From: an uncultured Clostridia bacterium | GTDB lineage: Bacteria > Bacillota > Clostridia > UBA1381 | Reading direction: 5' to 3' | NCBI GenBank assembly: GCA_947627795.1 | Contig: CANQXJ010000001.1 | Location: 1 to 64,000 of the forward strand | Length of the DNA stretch: 64,000 nucleotides | Shown here: piece after piece, positions 50,486 through 58,876 of the stretch | Numbering within the stretch: position 1 is the first letter of the stretch | Layout: each line of letters begins with the position of its first letter | Translations under genes and position numbers: made by a program | The notes under the pieces: generated by a model | Told to the model about the DNA's origin: nothing | Databases searched by the model: none | Seen by the model: the letters and a program-made list of their open reading frames with translations, nothing else

Positions 50486-53009
50486 TGAAAGCCTGCTCCG
50501 TTCTGTTGATTATATCGTCCTGCAGCGAGCGCGACAGCGTTGTGAACAGCGCGCTGTAGCCCGCTACGCGGACAACGAGTGACTTATATTTCTCGGGATG
50601 CGCCTGCGCGTCGAGCAGCGTTTCGCGGCTTACGACGTTAAACTGCATGTGCATTCCCTTTTGGTCGAAGTACGCCCTGATATACGAAGCGAAGTCCTTT
50701 AAGCCCTCCATGCCGCTCAAAGCGGACGGATGGAACTTCTGATTGTAGAGCGTTCCGTTTGAAGCGATGCCGTGGTCGAGTCTCGCTACCGAGTTTGCCG
50801 CGGCTGTCGGGCCCTTCTTATCCGAGCCGCTTCTCGGACCAACTCCGTCGGCTATAGGCGTGTTAGCCAGTCTGCCGTCGGGTGTAGCGCCCGTCTGCTC
50901 GCCGAGAGGCACGTTCGCAGAAACAGGATAAAGTCCCGCGTGGAAAATGCCGCCGCGCGGATTCTTGTAATTTTGCAGCTCCTTCGTGTAAACGTACGCC
51001 ACGTCGCGCGCGAACAGGTCTATCTCCTCTATGTCGTTGCCGTACTTCGGCAGATCCTCTATCATTTCGAGCAGCTTGTCATATTTCGCAAGCTTCTGTC
51101 TGTCCTGAGTGCCGGCGAGGAACATTCTGCATATTTCCTCGACCTGCGCCTTCGATACGGGCTTGCCAGCCGCTGCTAAGTTATCTACGACCTCGCGCGT
51201 TGCGATCGCGGCAGCCTTCGGCGTTAAGCCGCGTCCGTAATTATGTATAAGCGCGTCCTTGAAGTCAGCCATTGAAACGAGCTGTTTCTCGAATACGAGC
51301 GTTTTTATCGCGTACAAACCGTCGGTCATGTTCGCGATACCGAAGCCCTGGGGACCGGTGAAGTTATAAATCGCACCGCCCTCCTGGACAGTCTTGCCGC
51401 GCTTGATGCAGTCGTCGACCATCGACGAAAGGAACGGCAGCGGACAGCGCTCCGCGTGAGCTACGTCGATCGAGTTGTTCGCGTTAACCATCATGCGTAT
51501 CATGTATTTCATCTGCGCCTTGTACGCGTCGTAGAACTCGTCGAACGTTCTCATCTGCAGCACGTCGCCGGTCTGCAAGCCTACCTGCACGCCCTTGTCA
51601 ACGCCGTTCGAGAATACCAACTCCAGCGGACGGCACATATTGAAGAACGCCGCGTCATGCCAGCCCTCGGTCTTGTGCGAAGCCTGCGGCTCAACGCAGC
51701 CGATTATGTTATAATCCCTCGCGTCCTCGAGCGATACGCCTCGGCTCATGAGCGCGGGGATAATTACCTCGTCATTGTAGTACGCCGGAAGTCCGATACC
51801 CGTTCTTGTAAGCTCGGCGCACTTTATGATAAACTCGTCCGGTGTGCCGTTCCAAATTCTTACCGAGAACGACGGAGCGGGCATCCTTGTGTGCATCGAA
51901 GCCTGAATGCAGAGGAATGACAAATCGTTGGTCGCGTCAAGTCCTTCCTTCGTCTGACCGCCCGCGCAGAGATTCTGGAACAGGCTGTAGCCCGCGAAAC
52001 CCTCAGCCGAAGCCGCGTCGCGAACCTTGTTTAAGTCGTTGAGCTTGACCCAAATACAGTCGATAAGCTCCTGCGCGAACTCGCGAGTGAGTATACCCTT
52101 ATTTATGTCAGCCTCGTAATACGGGTACATATACTGGTCGAAACGTCCCGGCGAGATCGAATGTCCGCTCGATTCCATCTGAATGAGCATCTGAATAAAC
52201 CAGAACGACTGACACGCCTCATAGAACGTGGTCGCTCCGTTTTCGGGGACTGTGGCGCAGTTTTTGGCGATAAGCAAAAGCTCCTGCTTTCTCTGCGCAT
52301 CCGTGCATTTCTGAGCCGTGTCGTACGCCAGCTTCGCGTAGCGTCTCGCGTATGTTATAACAGCCTTGCACGAGATTATAACGGCTTCGAGGAACTCGTG
52401 TCTTTTAGCGTAATCTCCGTCGTAAACGTTGCACTTGTCAAGCTCCGCCTGAACCTCGGCGATAAGTCCCTTGTAGCCTATTTTTAAAATCTTGCCGTAA
52501 TCAACCGTAACGTGACCTACGCCGTTATAGAAATAATTTCCGGGCGTGAACATGTTGTGGTCAATCGCCAAAATCGCCTCGGGAGCCATATACGCGGTAG
52601 CCAGCTCGCTTGTGGTCTTGCCCTTCCAGTAAGGGTAAGTTTCGCGTAATATCCGCTTGTTTTCCTCGGAAATATGGAACGGATCGGCTTCGCGGAACTC
52701 GACCGTGTCAAGCTCGCCCTCGAGCCACTCGTACGAGTATTCGGGGAACACCTGACAGCTCCTCGGCGACTTCGTCGCGCTTCCTACAATAAGCTCGCCG
52801 TCGCGGATTGTGATAGGAATATTTTCAAGAATATGCTCAAACGCGAGAGCGCGCCGCATAATGATCGGCTTGTCCTCAGTCTGCTTATAGCTTTCGGTTA
52901 AAAGTACCGCGCGGTCGGTCTCGATCTCCGGCATCTTCGCGAACAAATCATCGAGAAGCTTGCGTATTCTGTCTGTCATAGGTAAATCAGTGGTGTTAAA
53001 TTTTCTCAT
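50478..53009 (-). CDS. Glycyl radical enzyme, predicted B12-independent glycerol/propanediol dehydratase
   Basis: The 843-residue enzyme carries the glycyl radical loop VVRVAGYSALF (812-822, Gly817). The active-site set matches the Clostridium butyricum glycerol dehydratase residues C433, E435, H164, H281, S282 and D447 as C438 and E440 (GCVEPQ), H166 (GVGHV), H283-S284 (GHSISPGRFD) and D452 (WHDAAFF). It should dehydrate vicinal diols such as 1,2-propanediol or glycerol to aldehydes. Relatives (choline lyase, hydroxyproline dehydratase) differ at these positions, so they are less likely, but substrate is not proven. No shell proteins, aldehyde dehydrogenase or alcohol dehydrogenase are adjacent. 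The start ATG 53009 follows GAGGTGAAG. Confidence 0.88.
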   Translation of the reverse strand: MRKFNTTDLPMTDRIRKLLDDLFAKMPEIETDRAVLLTESYKQTEDKPIIMRRALAFEHILENIPITIRDGELIVGSATKSPRSCQVFPEYSYEWLEGELDTVEFREADPFHISEENKRILRETYPYWKGKTTSELATAYMAPEAILAIDHNMFTPGNYFYNGVGHVTVDYGKILKIGYKGLIAEVQAELDKCNVYDGDYAKRHEFLEAVIISCKAVITYARRYAKLAYDTAQKCTDAQRKQELLLIAKNCATVPENGATTFYEACQSFWFIQMLIQMESSGHSISPGRFDQYMYPYYEADINKGILTREFAQELIDCIWVKLNDLNKVRDAASAEGFAGYSLFQNLCAGGQTKEGLDATNDLSFLCIQASMHTRMPAPSFSVRIWNGTPDEFIIKCAELTRTGIGLPAYYNDEVIIPALMSRGVSLEDARDYNIIGCVEPQASHKTEGWHDAAFFNMCRPLELVFSNGVDKGVQVGLQTGDVLQMRTFDEFYDAYKAQMKYMIRMMVNANNSIDVAHAERCPLPFLSSMVDDCIKRGKTVQEGGAIYNFTGPQGFGIANMTDGLYAIKTLVFEKQLVSMADFKDALIHNYGRGLTPKAAAIATREVVDNLAAAGKPVSKAQVEEICRMFLAGTQDRQKLAKYDKLLEMIEDLPKYGNDIEEIDLFARDVAYVYTKELQNYKNPRGGIFHAGLYPVSANVPLGEQTGATPDGRLANTPIADGVGPRSGSDKKGPTAAANSVARLDHGIASNGTLYNQKFHPSALSGMEGLKDFASYIRAYFDQKGMHMQFNVVSRETLLDAQAHPEKYKSLVVRVAGYSALFTTLSRSLQDDIINRTEQAFNA

Positions 53010-53047
53010 TATCGCTTCACCTCATAAATATCGTATTATATATTCTA

Positions 53048-53076
53048 ATTATAACACACTTGTATAAATTTTGCAA
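53048..53076 (-). promoter_or_regulatory. Promoter of the glycyl radical enzyme operon
   Basis: On the minus strand TTGCAA (53076-53071) and TATAAT (53053-53048) are 17 bp apart, about 40 bases before the start. No regulator gene adjoins. The 53077-53132 remainder is plain AT-rich sequence. Confidence 0.68.
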
Positions 53077-53132
53077 TATAAATTTAATGGTTTTAAAAAA
53101 TAGTGTAATCATAAAAATAACCACTGAGACGA

Positions 53133-53582
53133 TTAAGGCAATGGGATAAGAAACTGAATTTGGAAAATGTCCCCGTCAATATCAGTTATCCTGTCAATCG
53201 GGATAACGGTTTTGTTCGCCATAATTATGGAATGCTCATATTTATCGAGCCGTTTCACACTCCCGGTTACGGTAACGTATTCGCCGCCCGATTTCTTTGC
53301 GTCCGGCGCGAAATAGGTTATTGTCACGCTCGGTCTGTCCGCGGAATGTTCAGATAAAATCAGTAATTTTCTGTTTAGCTCCGCTTTTATTTCCTCATCT
53401 AAATCCGCCTGTGTATCCGTCAGCCTTGCAGTTTCTTTGACCTCGTCGCCGTAGCCGGTCAACGCCGCGAACGATGCGAACTGTGCCGCTCTGTCCGCGA
53501 GCGGCATTTGCGGATGGGTTTTGGAAATATGGCGCGGCATAGTTATAATATCGTCATAACGATGTTCGTATTTGTCAATCAT
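53133..53582 (-). CDS. YolD-like family protein
   Basis: YolD proteins accompany UmuC/DinB-like polymerases on Firmicute chromosomes and phages, perhaps as small regulatory partners. The 149-residue protein has the family start DIITMPRHISKTHPQMPLAD RAAQFASFAALTGYGDEV (split here at residue limit; about 12-48), a helical middle and a YolD-fold beta-sheet tail (ITYFAPD...GEYVTVTGSVKRLDK). It begins 15 bases after the polymerase stop, with GGAGGT as ribosome site, so it is the second gene of the pair. Confidence 0.88.
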   Translation of the reverse strand: MIDKYEHRYDDIITMPRHISKTHPQMPLADRAAQFASFAALTGYGDEVKETARLTDTQADLDEEIKAELNRKLLILSEHSADRPSVTITYFAPDAKKSGGEYVTVTGSVKRLDKYEHSIIMANKTVIPIDRITDIDGDIFQIQFLIPLP

Positions 53583-53597
53583 ATTTACCTCCGATAC

Positions 53598-55121
53598 TCA
53601 GGCTTTATGACCGCCAATCTGCGAATTACGTTCGCGAGCGGTCGCGCCCTCTTGTAAATTCATGCCCTTGATAACGGCGTTCCTGCCGAATTTTTGCTTT
53701 ATATCGAGCAAAGCTTTCTGCATATGCTTTTCCCTGTCACGCGCCGCCCTTTCAGCCTCGCGCTCCTTTTGCTCGGCTTCATAGTCAGTGAATAAATCCA
53801 TTTGCTCATACGGTTTGCCGATTACCGCCTGACGTTCGTCTATAACATGGTTTGCAGCAATTGTTATGCGCCTTGCCAAAAATTTTTTATTATAGATTTT
53901 ATCGAACAGTTCCATTGTTGCGTCAACTATCATCTTTGTTGATGATGTGGGATATGCGAGATTAGCCGTGCCGTGGGCGTGCTTCGGAATTTTCCGTCCG
54001 TATCTGTCGATTTTGACATCGCCGGTGTATGATTTTCTTATATCCGAATTTTCAAGATTTTCCTTATCATACCCAATCGTAAGCACAATCTGATTTGTGA
54101 CAAGACTCTTCCCTACTAAATCAAGTGAGAGTAAGTCAGCCATTTCACGAACTACGAGACGCGTTTCGTCAAAGCTGTACGGGCGCTGCAAAACCTGTCC
54201 CGAACTGATACTGTTCGACTGCGGCTTGTATGTCTTAATATCGGCAATTGTGCAGGGTTCCCAGCCCCACGCGTGATCTATGAGAAGCTCCGCGTTTATT
54301 CCGAAAAGCTTATAGAGTATTTCCTCGTTATAGAAATTATCGGATTTGCCTATCGAGCAGCGCGCTATATCGCCCATCGTGTATAATCCGTTAGCTTCGA
54401 GTTTTTTCGCGTAGCCGTGTCCCACGCGCCAAAAGTCAGTGAGCGGTCTGTGCGTCCAAAGCAGTCGGCGGTATGACATTTCGTCCAGCTCGGCAATACG
54501 CGCTCCGTCCTTGTCAGGCTCGACATGCTTTGCGACAATATCCATAGCTATTTTACAAAGGTATAAATTTGTTCCAATCCCCGCCGTTGCTGTAATGCCC
54601 GTTTCCGCCAATACCTCGCGGATCAGTTTTATAGTCAGCTCGTGCGGCGTAAGACCGTAGGTGTTAAGATAGCCCGTAACATCTATAAAAACCTCGTCAA
54701 TGGAGTATACGTGAATATCCTCCGGCGCGAAGTAGCGCAGGTATATACTATAAATTCTCGTGCTGTACTTCATGTAATAAGCCATGCGCGGCTTTGCGAT
54801 TATAAAATCTACCTCAAGGGAATTGTCAGCTTTAAGTTCCGAATCCTCAAAGGACGAGCCGGAAAACAGCTTACCGTGCAGCCGATAACGCCGTTCGCTG
54901 TTGACTTCCTTTATCCGCTGATTTACTTCAAACAGTCTCGCACGCCCCGGTATTCCGTAAGCTTTGAGTGACGGGGACACGGCAAGACAGATAGTTTTCT
55001 CGGTGCGGCTCTCGTCGGCCACGACAAGATTTGTCGTAAGCGGATTAAGATTCCGCTCGACACACTCTACCGAAGCGTAGAATGATTTCAAATCAATAGC
55101 TATATAAGTTCGCCCTTTCAT
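53598..55121 (-). CDS. Y-family DNA polymerase (UmuC/DinB-like)
   Basis: A translesion polymerase that copies past damaged bases. The 507-residue protein has IAIDLKSFYASVEC (7-20, metal-binding Asp10), YSIDEVFIDVTGY (catalytic Asp-Glu), helix-hairpin-helix near WRVGHGYAKKL, and the little-finger domain (about 300-430). QMDLF (440-444) is a sliding-clamp binding motif. It is longer than DinB (about 350) and resembles the UvrX/YqjW group paired with YolD. The promoter region has LexA-like palindromes, fitting SOS control. ATG 55121 follows GGGAGGGACGG. Confidence 0.92.
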   Translation of the reverse strand: MKGRTYIAIDLKSFYASVECVERNLNPLTTNLVVADESRTEKTICLAVSPSLKAYGIPGRARLFEVNQRIKEVNSERRYRLHGKLFSGSSFEDSELKADNSLEVDFIIAKPRMAYYMKYSTRIYSIYLRYFAPEDIHVYSIDEVFIDVTGYLNTYGLTPHELTIKLIREVLAETGITATAGIGTNLYLCKIAMDIVAKHVEPDKDGARIAELDEMSYRRLLWTHRPLTDFWRVGHGYAKKLEANGLYTMGDIARCSIGKSDNFYNEEILYKLFGINAELLIDHAWGWEPCTIADIKTYKPQSNSISSGQVLQRPYSFDETRLVVREMADLLSLDLVGKSLVTNQIVLTIGYDKENLENSDIRKSYTGDVKIDRYGRKIPKHAHGTANLAYPTSSTKMIVDATMELFDKIYNKKFLARRITIAANHVIDERQAVIGKPYEQMDLFTDYEAEQKEREAERAARDREKHMQKALLDIKQKFGRNAVIKGMNLQEGATARERNSQIGGHKA

Positions 55122-55148
55122 TTGCCGTCCCTCCCTTTTGTAATTTAT

Positions 55149-55199
55149 ATTATATCACATACGAACAAACATTTCAATAGTAATACGAAAATACTTTCG
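55149..55199 (-). promoter_or_regulatory. Promoter and possible SOS operator of the polymerase-yolD pair
   Basis: On the minus strand TTGAAA (55177-55172) and TATAAT (55154-55149) are 17 bp apart. Upstream of it, CGAAAATACTTTCG (55186-55199) is a perfect 14-bp palindrome of the shape CGAAN-N4-NTTCG. CGAACAAACATTTC just inside the promoter carries one clean LexA half (CGAAC). The Gram-positive LexA box is CGAACNNNNGTTCG, so the match is partial. Confidence 0.5.
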
Positions 55200-55217
55200 A
55201 ATTTTTTATATAAAATA

Positions 55218-55240
55218 ACCCGCTCACAAAATGAGCGGGT
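55218..55240 (-). terminator. Terminator of the S8 protease gene
   Basis: ACCCGCTCA pairs with TGAGCGGGT around a short loop, followed on the minus strand by TATTTTAT. It lies 52 bases after the protease stop codon. Confidence 0.8.
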
Positions 55241-55291
55241 GTAATTATCTGTGCAAAATCAGATTATAAAGTTATCCCTCGGCATACGCTG

Positions 55292-58200
55292 TTATTCCCA
55301 AATACACGGACTGCACAGCGGCTCCGTTTCGCCGCGCTTCCAAACGAACAGCTTCGCGTCGGCTGCCATAGGTACTTCGGTAAAGCTGAACGTGAACGGC
55401 GTTTTTGCTCCGCTTTTAAGAAGCGCCGTTTGTTTATCGATCCCGATAAGTCTGCCGTCGCCGGAATAAACCGCCATTATAACGTCCGCTTCGGTATCGT
55501 CGGCGGTGTTTGTAACATCCGCGATATAAACGGCGCTGTTTCCGCTTATTATTCCGTTCGTGATCTCCGCGCTTACCGAGCCGATTTTGAAAGTGTTTGC
55601 GTTCATGGCGTAATCGGCGACCGCAAACTCGAGGCTTTCTCTGTCCATATCGGTCACGTCGAGCGTTATTTGAGCCTGCTTTTCAGCCTTTACCGCCTCT
55701 GTGACGATTTTGCCGTCGGCGTCACGAGCCGCCGCTCCCATCAGATAGCGGTTGTCGCTCGCCTCGAACGACGCATATGTTTTCCCGTTTTCCTCGTAGA
55801 TTTTCGGATCGCTTATCTCGGGCGGCGTTGAATCAACATAGAATTTATACGTCTTTTCCTCGGTCCTGCTCCGTTCGCTGTCATAGGCGAAAGTACCGAA
55901 TACCGTCACGGAGTAATCGCCTTCCCACAAATCTGTCGGATCGATCGAAATGCTTGACATATAATTATTGTCGGAATCCATACGCGTCAGTCCATCGCTG
56001 ATCGACTTTTCAAAGATCACGTCTCCGTTTGAATCTTTGATCGTTTCGGTGACGCCGCGCAGCGAGCGCAGCATACGCATGTATATTTTATAACTAAAAT
56101 TACCGACGGCGGAAAGACCTGCATAATCCTCGCTTTCATATTCGCTTTTATCCTCGGTGTCCGAATCAACAAGCGCATTTGTGCCGAGCATGACCTTAGT
56201 ATCGGACATAGCCAACATCAAGCCGCCGTTTTCCGCGCCGCCGCCTTCCTCGAAGTATGAGGGAGTCATCGCGTCAAACGATGTCCAGTCGCCGTAGAAG
56301 CCCGTGTACGGCATACTTGCCTCCGTTACCGAGCCGTCGCTTGAGGAAAGAACCACAAAGCCGTCGACCCAAAAGCCGTTTGTGAATATCTCCTTATTAG
56401 CCGCCGTCTGTGTTTCGTCAAGCGTTATATTAAGCGTTATTTCCTTTTCCCCGTTCGCGGGTATTGTCACGCTTTCGGGGTTATCCGCAGCGGGTTCAAA
56501 TTTAAGCGGCACGGAATCGGTGATCATGTTTTTACCGTCCTGTTCCTCGTAGTTATCCGTGAACGCGTATATTTTTATATCATCGTAGGTCACGTCCTCG
56601 CCGGTCAGATTTTTCGCGGTGAATGTAAGCGTGATGTTATCGTCAAGTCCGTCCCTCAGGCTCAGCTTCGATTTGCCCATATCGCCCTTGAGAATTACGG
56701 GGAGCGTCATCGCGTCACCTAAGTTTGCCAAGCCCGCGCCCTGCCGCCTCGGCGACTCGGGCAAGGTCTTTTCGTCGTCCTGGAACACAATATCAGCCGA
56801 GCTCATCAGCAGATTTTCCATAAGCGCGATCTTGTCCGCGCCTGTTACGTCCGGATATTTCGCCTCGACGAAGCCGCTCATAATCGCCATAGCGCCCGTT
56901 ATATGCGGACTGGCCATAGATGTGCCGCTCTTGTTTTCGTATTGGTCGTCGTTTACCGACGAAAGTATATCGCTGCCCGGCGCTGTGATCTCCGGCTTCA
57001 GCTCAAGATTGTCGCCCGTACTCCAGCTCGTGTAGTAAGCCATACTTGCGGCGGCGTGTTCGTCCAAATCGATATATATCTCCGCGTCCGTTTTAAGCCG
57101 CTTCTCATTCGCGTTTGTAAGCATGTCGCCGAAGGATTTACGCACCCCAATCCCCGGAATTTCATCACTCACGGTATGGAGTCTGCCGTCAATCTCCTCG
57201 TCGATTATAAAAATCATTCCTATCGCGCCGTTATCGAGAAGGTATTGGCTCTTTATGCCGGAGTTCAGCGTGGCGATTACTATTTTGCCCCTGACGGTTT
57301 CCTCGGGCGGCTCTGTCTCCGAGCCGACATACACATAGTCGTAAAAATCATCCGAGAACTTTGTGAAAAACACTTCGTTGTATACATCTTCGGAAACAAC
57401 GAAGTCACTGCCGTCCGCAAGCTCGATCCTGCCGCCGATAAGCCACTTTTTATCGGGGTCGATCGACGCGACGGATGTGGAAGATGAAAAGGCCGCGGGC
57501 AAGTTCCGGTAAGTATAGTCGGGATTATCGGTCGTCTCGTTATACCTGTCGGAATTACCCGCCGAGCACACTACCGCTATTCCGGCATTCCTGAGATTAT
57601 CTGTGGCTTCAAGATACGGCGAATCTTCGGCTTGCGGTGATCCAAGGCTTAAATTTACTGCGCATATGCCCATCTTCGACGCGTCGTCCATGGCGGCTAT
57701 AATTGTCGAGTTATACACACTGCCGTCTTCCTCCATGACCTTCATCAGCACAAGCTGCGCCTCCGGCGCAACGCCCGAAAACGTCGTGCCCTCAAACACG
57801 CCGTCTTTACCCGCCGCAATTCCCGCGACATGGTTTCCGTGAGGCACCGCCGCATCGTACGTGTCCGCATCCTTACCGCCGTAATCGTATGCGAACGGGA
57901 TTTTCTCGCTCTTGTAAACCTGATTGGCAGCTATATCCACATTAAGCTCGTTGTTTTCGATAAGCTCCTTTATCGCGTTCTTTGTAAATTTCGGGTTCGC
58001 TATATCCGACGCGAAAAACTCATGAACGACGTCAAATTCGCTGTCTATAATCGCCACGGCTTGTCCGCGCCCGTCATAGCCCTCGTCGTACATCGTCTGC
58101 GCGTTCATCATCTGAGCGCCGATACCGGGGTTCACGTCTCCGTTTGAAGAAAGCTCCGGCGGGATTTCATACGCTTGGGATATGTACACGTTTTTAACCC

Positions 58201-58549
58201 CGTCTATCGCCTTTATTTTTGCGATATCGCTTTCGTAAGCCTCCATCGAGAAGCCGTTCAACACACTTGTGTACGTAAATCCCGAGTCAACATCGGTTCT
58301 CACGCGCTTTTTGATGTCGGACTTGACCTCCGACTGTGCGCTTAAAAGCCGCGCTTCCGTTTCCTTCGCGCTGTCCGTTTGCATGTACTCGGACGCACCC
58401 ATACGAACGGCATCTTTCGTTTCCAGAAGCGGCGCGCCCTCGGTCTCCACTATAAGCGTTACTTTTTCTCCCCTTGCAAGCGCAGGGATATATGCCGCGC
58501 CGATAAGCATCGCCGACGACAATACGATTGAAATCAATTTTTTATGCAT
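55292..58549 (-). CDS. Secreted subtilisin-family serine protease (S8), multi-domain
   Basis: A 1085-residue cell-surface or secreted protease. Order: signal peptide, inhibitor_I9-like propeptide (about 30-120), S8 catalytic domain with Asp169 (VAIIDSEFD), His237 (VPHGNHVAG) and Ser544 (SGTSMASPH), oxyanion Asn332 (VVCSAGNSD), and a PA-type insert (about 370-500). Beta-sandwich Fn3/Ig-like domains follow to the end (about 620-1085), as in C5a-peptidase-like enzymes. There is no LPXTG or membrane anchor. ATG 58549 is chosen for its signal peptide and AAAGGTGAG site. Together with the serpin it is one of two proteolysis-linked surface genes in the window. Confidence 0.92.
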   Translation of the reverse strand: MHKKLISIVLSSAMLIGAAYIPALARGEKVTLIVETEGAPLLETKDAVRMGASEYMQTDSAKETEARLLSAQSEVKSDIKKRVRTDVDSGFTYTSVLNGFSMEAYESDIAKIKAIDGVKNVYISQAYEIPPELSSNGDVNPGIGAQMMNAQTMYDEGYDGRGQAVAIIDSEFDVVHEFFASDIANPKFTKNAIKELIENNELNVDIAANQVYKSEKIPFAYDYGGKDADTYDAAVPHGNHVAGIAAGKDGVFEGTTFSGVAPEAQLVLMKVMEEDGSVYNSTIIAAMDDASKMGICAVNLSLGSPQAEDSPYLEATDNLRNAGIAVVCSAGNSDRYNETTDNPDYTYRNLPAAFSSSTSVASIDPDKKWLIGGRIELADGSDFVVSEDVYNEVFFTKFSDDFYDYVYVGSETEPPEETVRGKIVIATLNSGIKSQYLLDNGAIGMIFIIDEEIDGRLHTVSDEIPGIGVRKSFGDMLTNANEKRLKTDAEIYIDLDEHAAASMAYYTSWSTGDNLELKPEITAPGSDILSSVNDDQYENKSGTSMASPHITGAMAIMSGFVEAKYPDVTGADKIALMENLLMSSADIVFQDDEKTLPESPRRQGAGLANLGDAMTLPVILKGDMGKSKLSLRDGLDDNITLTFTAKNLTGEDVTYDDIKIYAFTDNYEEQDGKNMITDSVPLKFEPAADNPESVTIPANGEKEITLNITLDETQTAANKEIFTNGFWVDGFVVLSSSDGSVTEASMPYTGFYGDWTSFDAMTPSYFEEGGGAENGGLMLAMSDTKVMLGTNALVDSDTEDKSEYESEDYAGLSAVGNFSYKIYMRMLRSLRGVTETIKDSNGDVIFEKSISDGLTRMDSDNNYMSSISIDPTDLWEGDYSVTVFGTFAYDSERSRTEEKTYKFYVDSTPPEISDPKIYEENGKTYASFEASDNRYLMGAAARDADGKIVTEAVKAEKQAQITLDVTDMDRESLEFAVADYAMNANTFKIGSVSAEITNGIISGNSAVYIADVTNTADDTEADVIMAVYSGDGRLIGIDKQTALLKSGAKTPFTFSFTEVPMAADAKLFVWKRGETEPLCSPCIWE

Positions 58550-58579
58550 TACACTCACCTTTCCTATCCTGTTGTCCAT

Positions 58580-58611
58580 TTATATTATACAACAATTATA
58601 TTATACAACAA
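58580..58611 (-). repeat. Tandem 16-bp repeat creating the S8 protease promoter
   Basis: Two exact copies of TTATATTATACAACAA lie at 58580-58595 and 58596-58611. On the minus strand each carries TTGTTG and TATAAT; pairing TTGTTG of the outer copy with TATAAT of the inner copy gives a 16-bp spacer, a usable promoter. The 58612-58804 stretch beyond is AT-rich with no recognised feature. Confidence 0.65.
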
Positions 58612-58804
58612 TCCGAAATAAAATGCAACAAATCGTCGTAAAATACATTATTTATGACGTAAATAAGCTCAAAAAATATATATCTTTAATTCTTTTGCGG
58701 GCTATTTTTAACCCTTGTTTTTATGTTGTTTTACTTATATTTCATCAAATATTCCCGTATTATTACAATAAGATTATATTTTAGCGAAATTTGTGTTTCC
58801 TCTG

Positions 58805-58833
58805 TTGCATTATTTTGTGTTTTTTTGTATAAT
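58805..58833 (+). promoter_or_regulatory. Promoter of the carboxypeptidase gene
   Basis: TTGCAT (58805-58810) and TATAAT (58828-58833) are 17 bp apart, 43 bases before the start codon. Confidence 0.65.
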
Positions 58834-58876
58834 AAAATTCCGAAAGCATACAATAAATTGAAGGTAGTGATAGTTT

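Noticed and set aside
49670-53009. Pyruvate formate-lyase and activase
   Set aside because: The Cys-Cys active-site pair of pyruvate formate-lyase is absent; a single GCVEPQ cysteine with diol-dehydratase residues is present.
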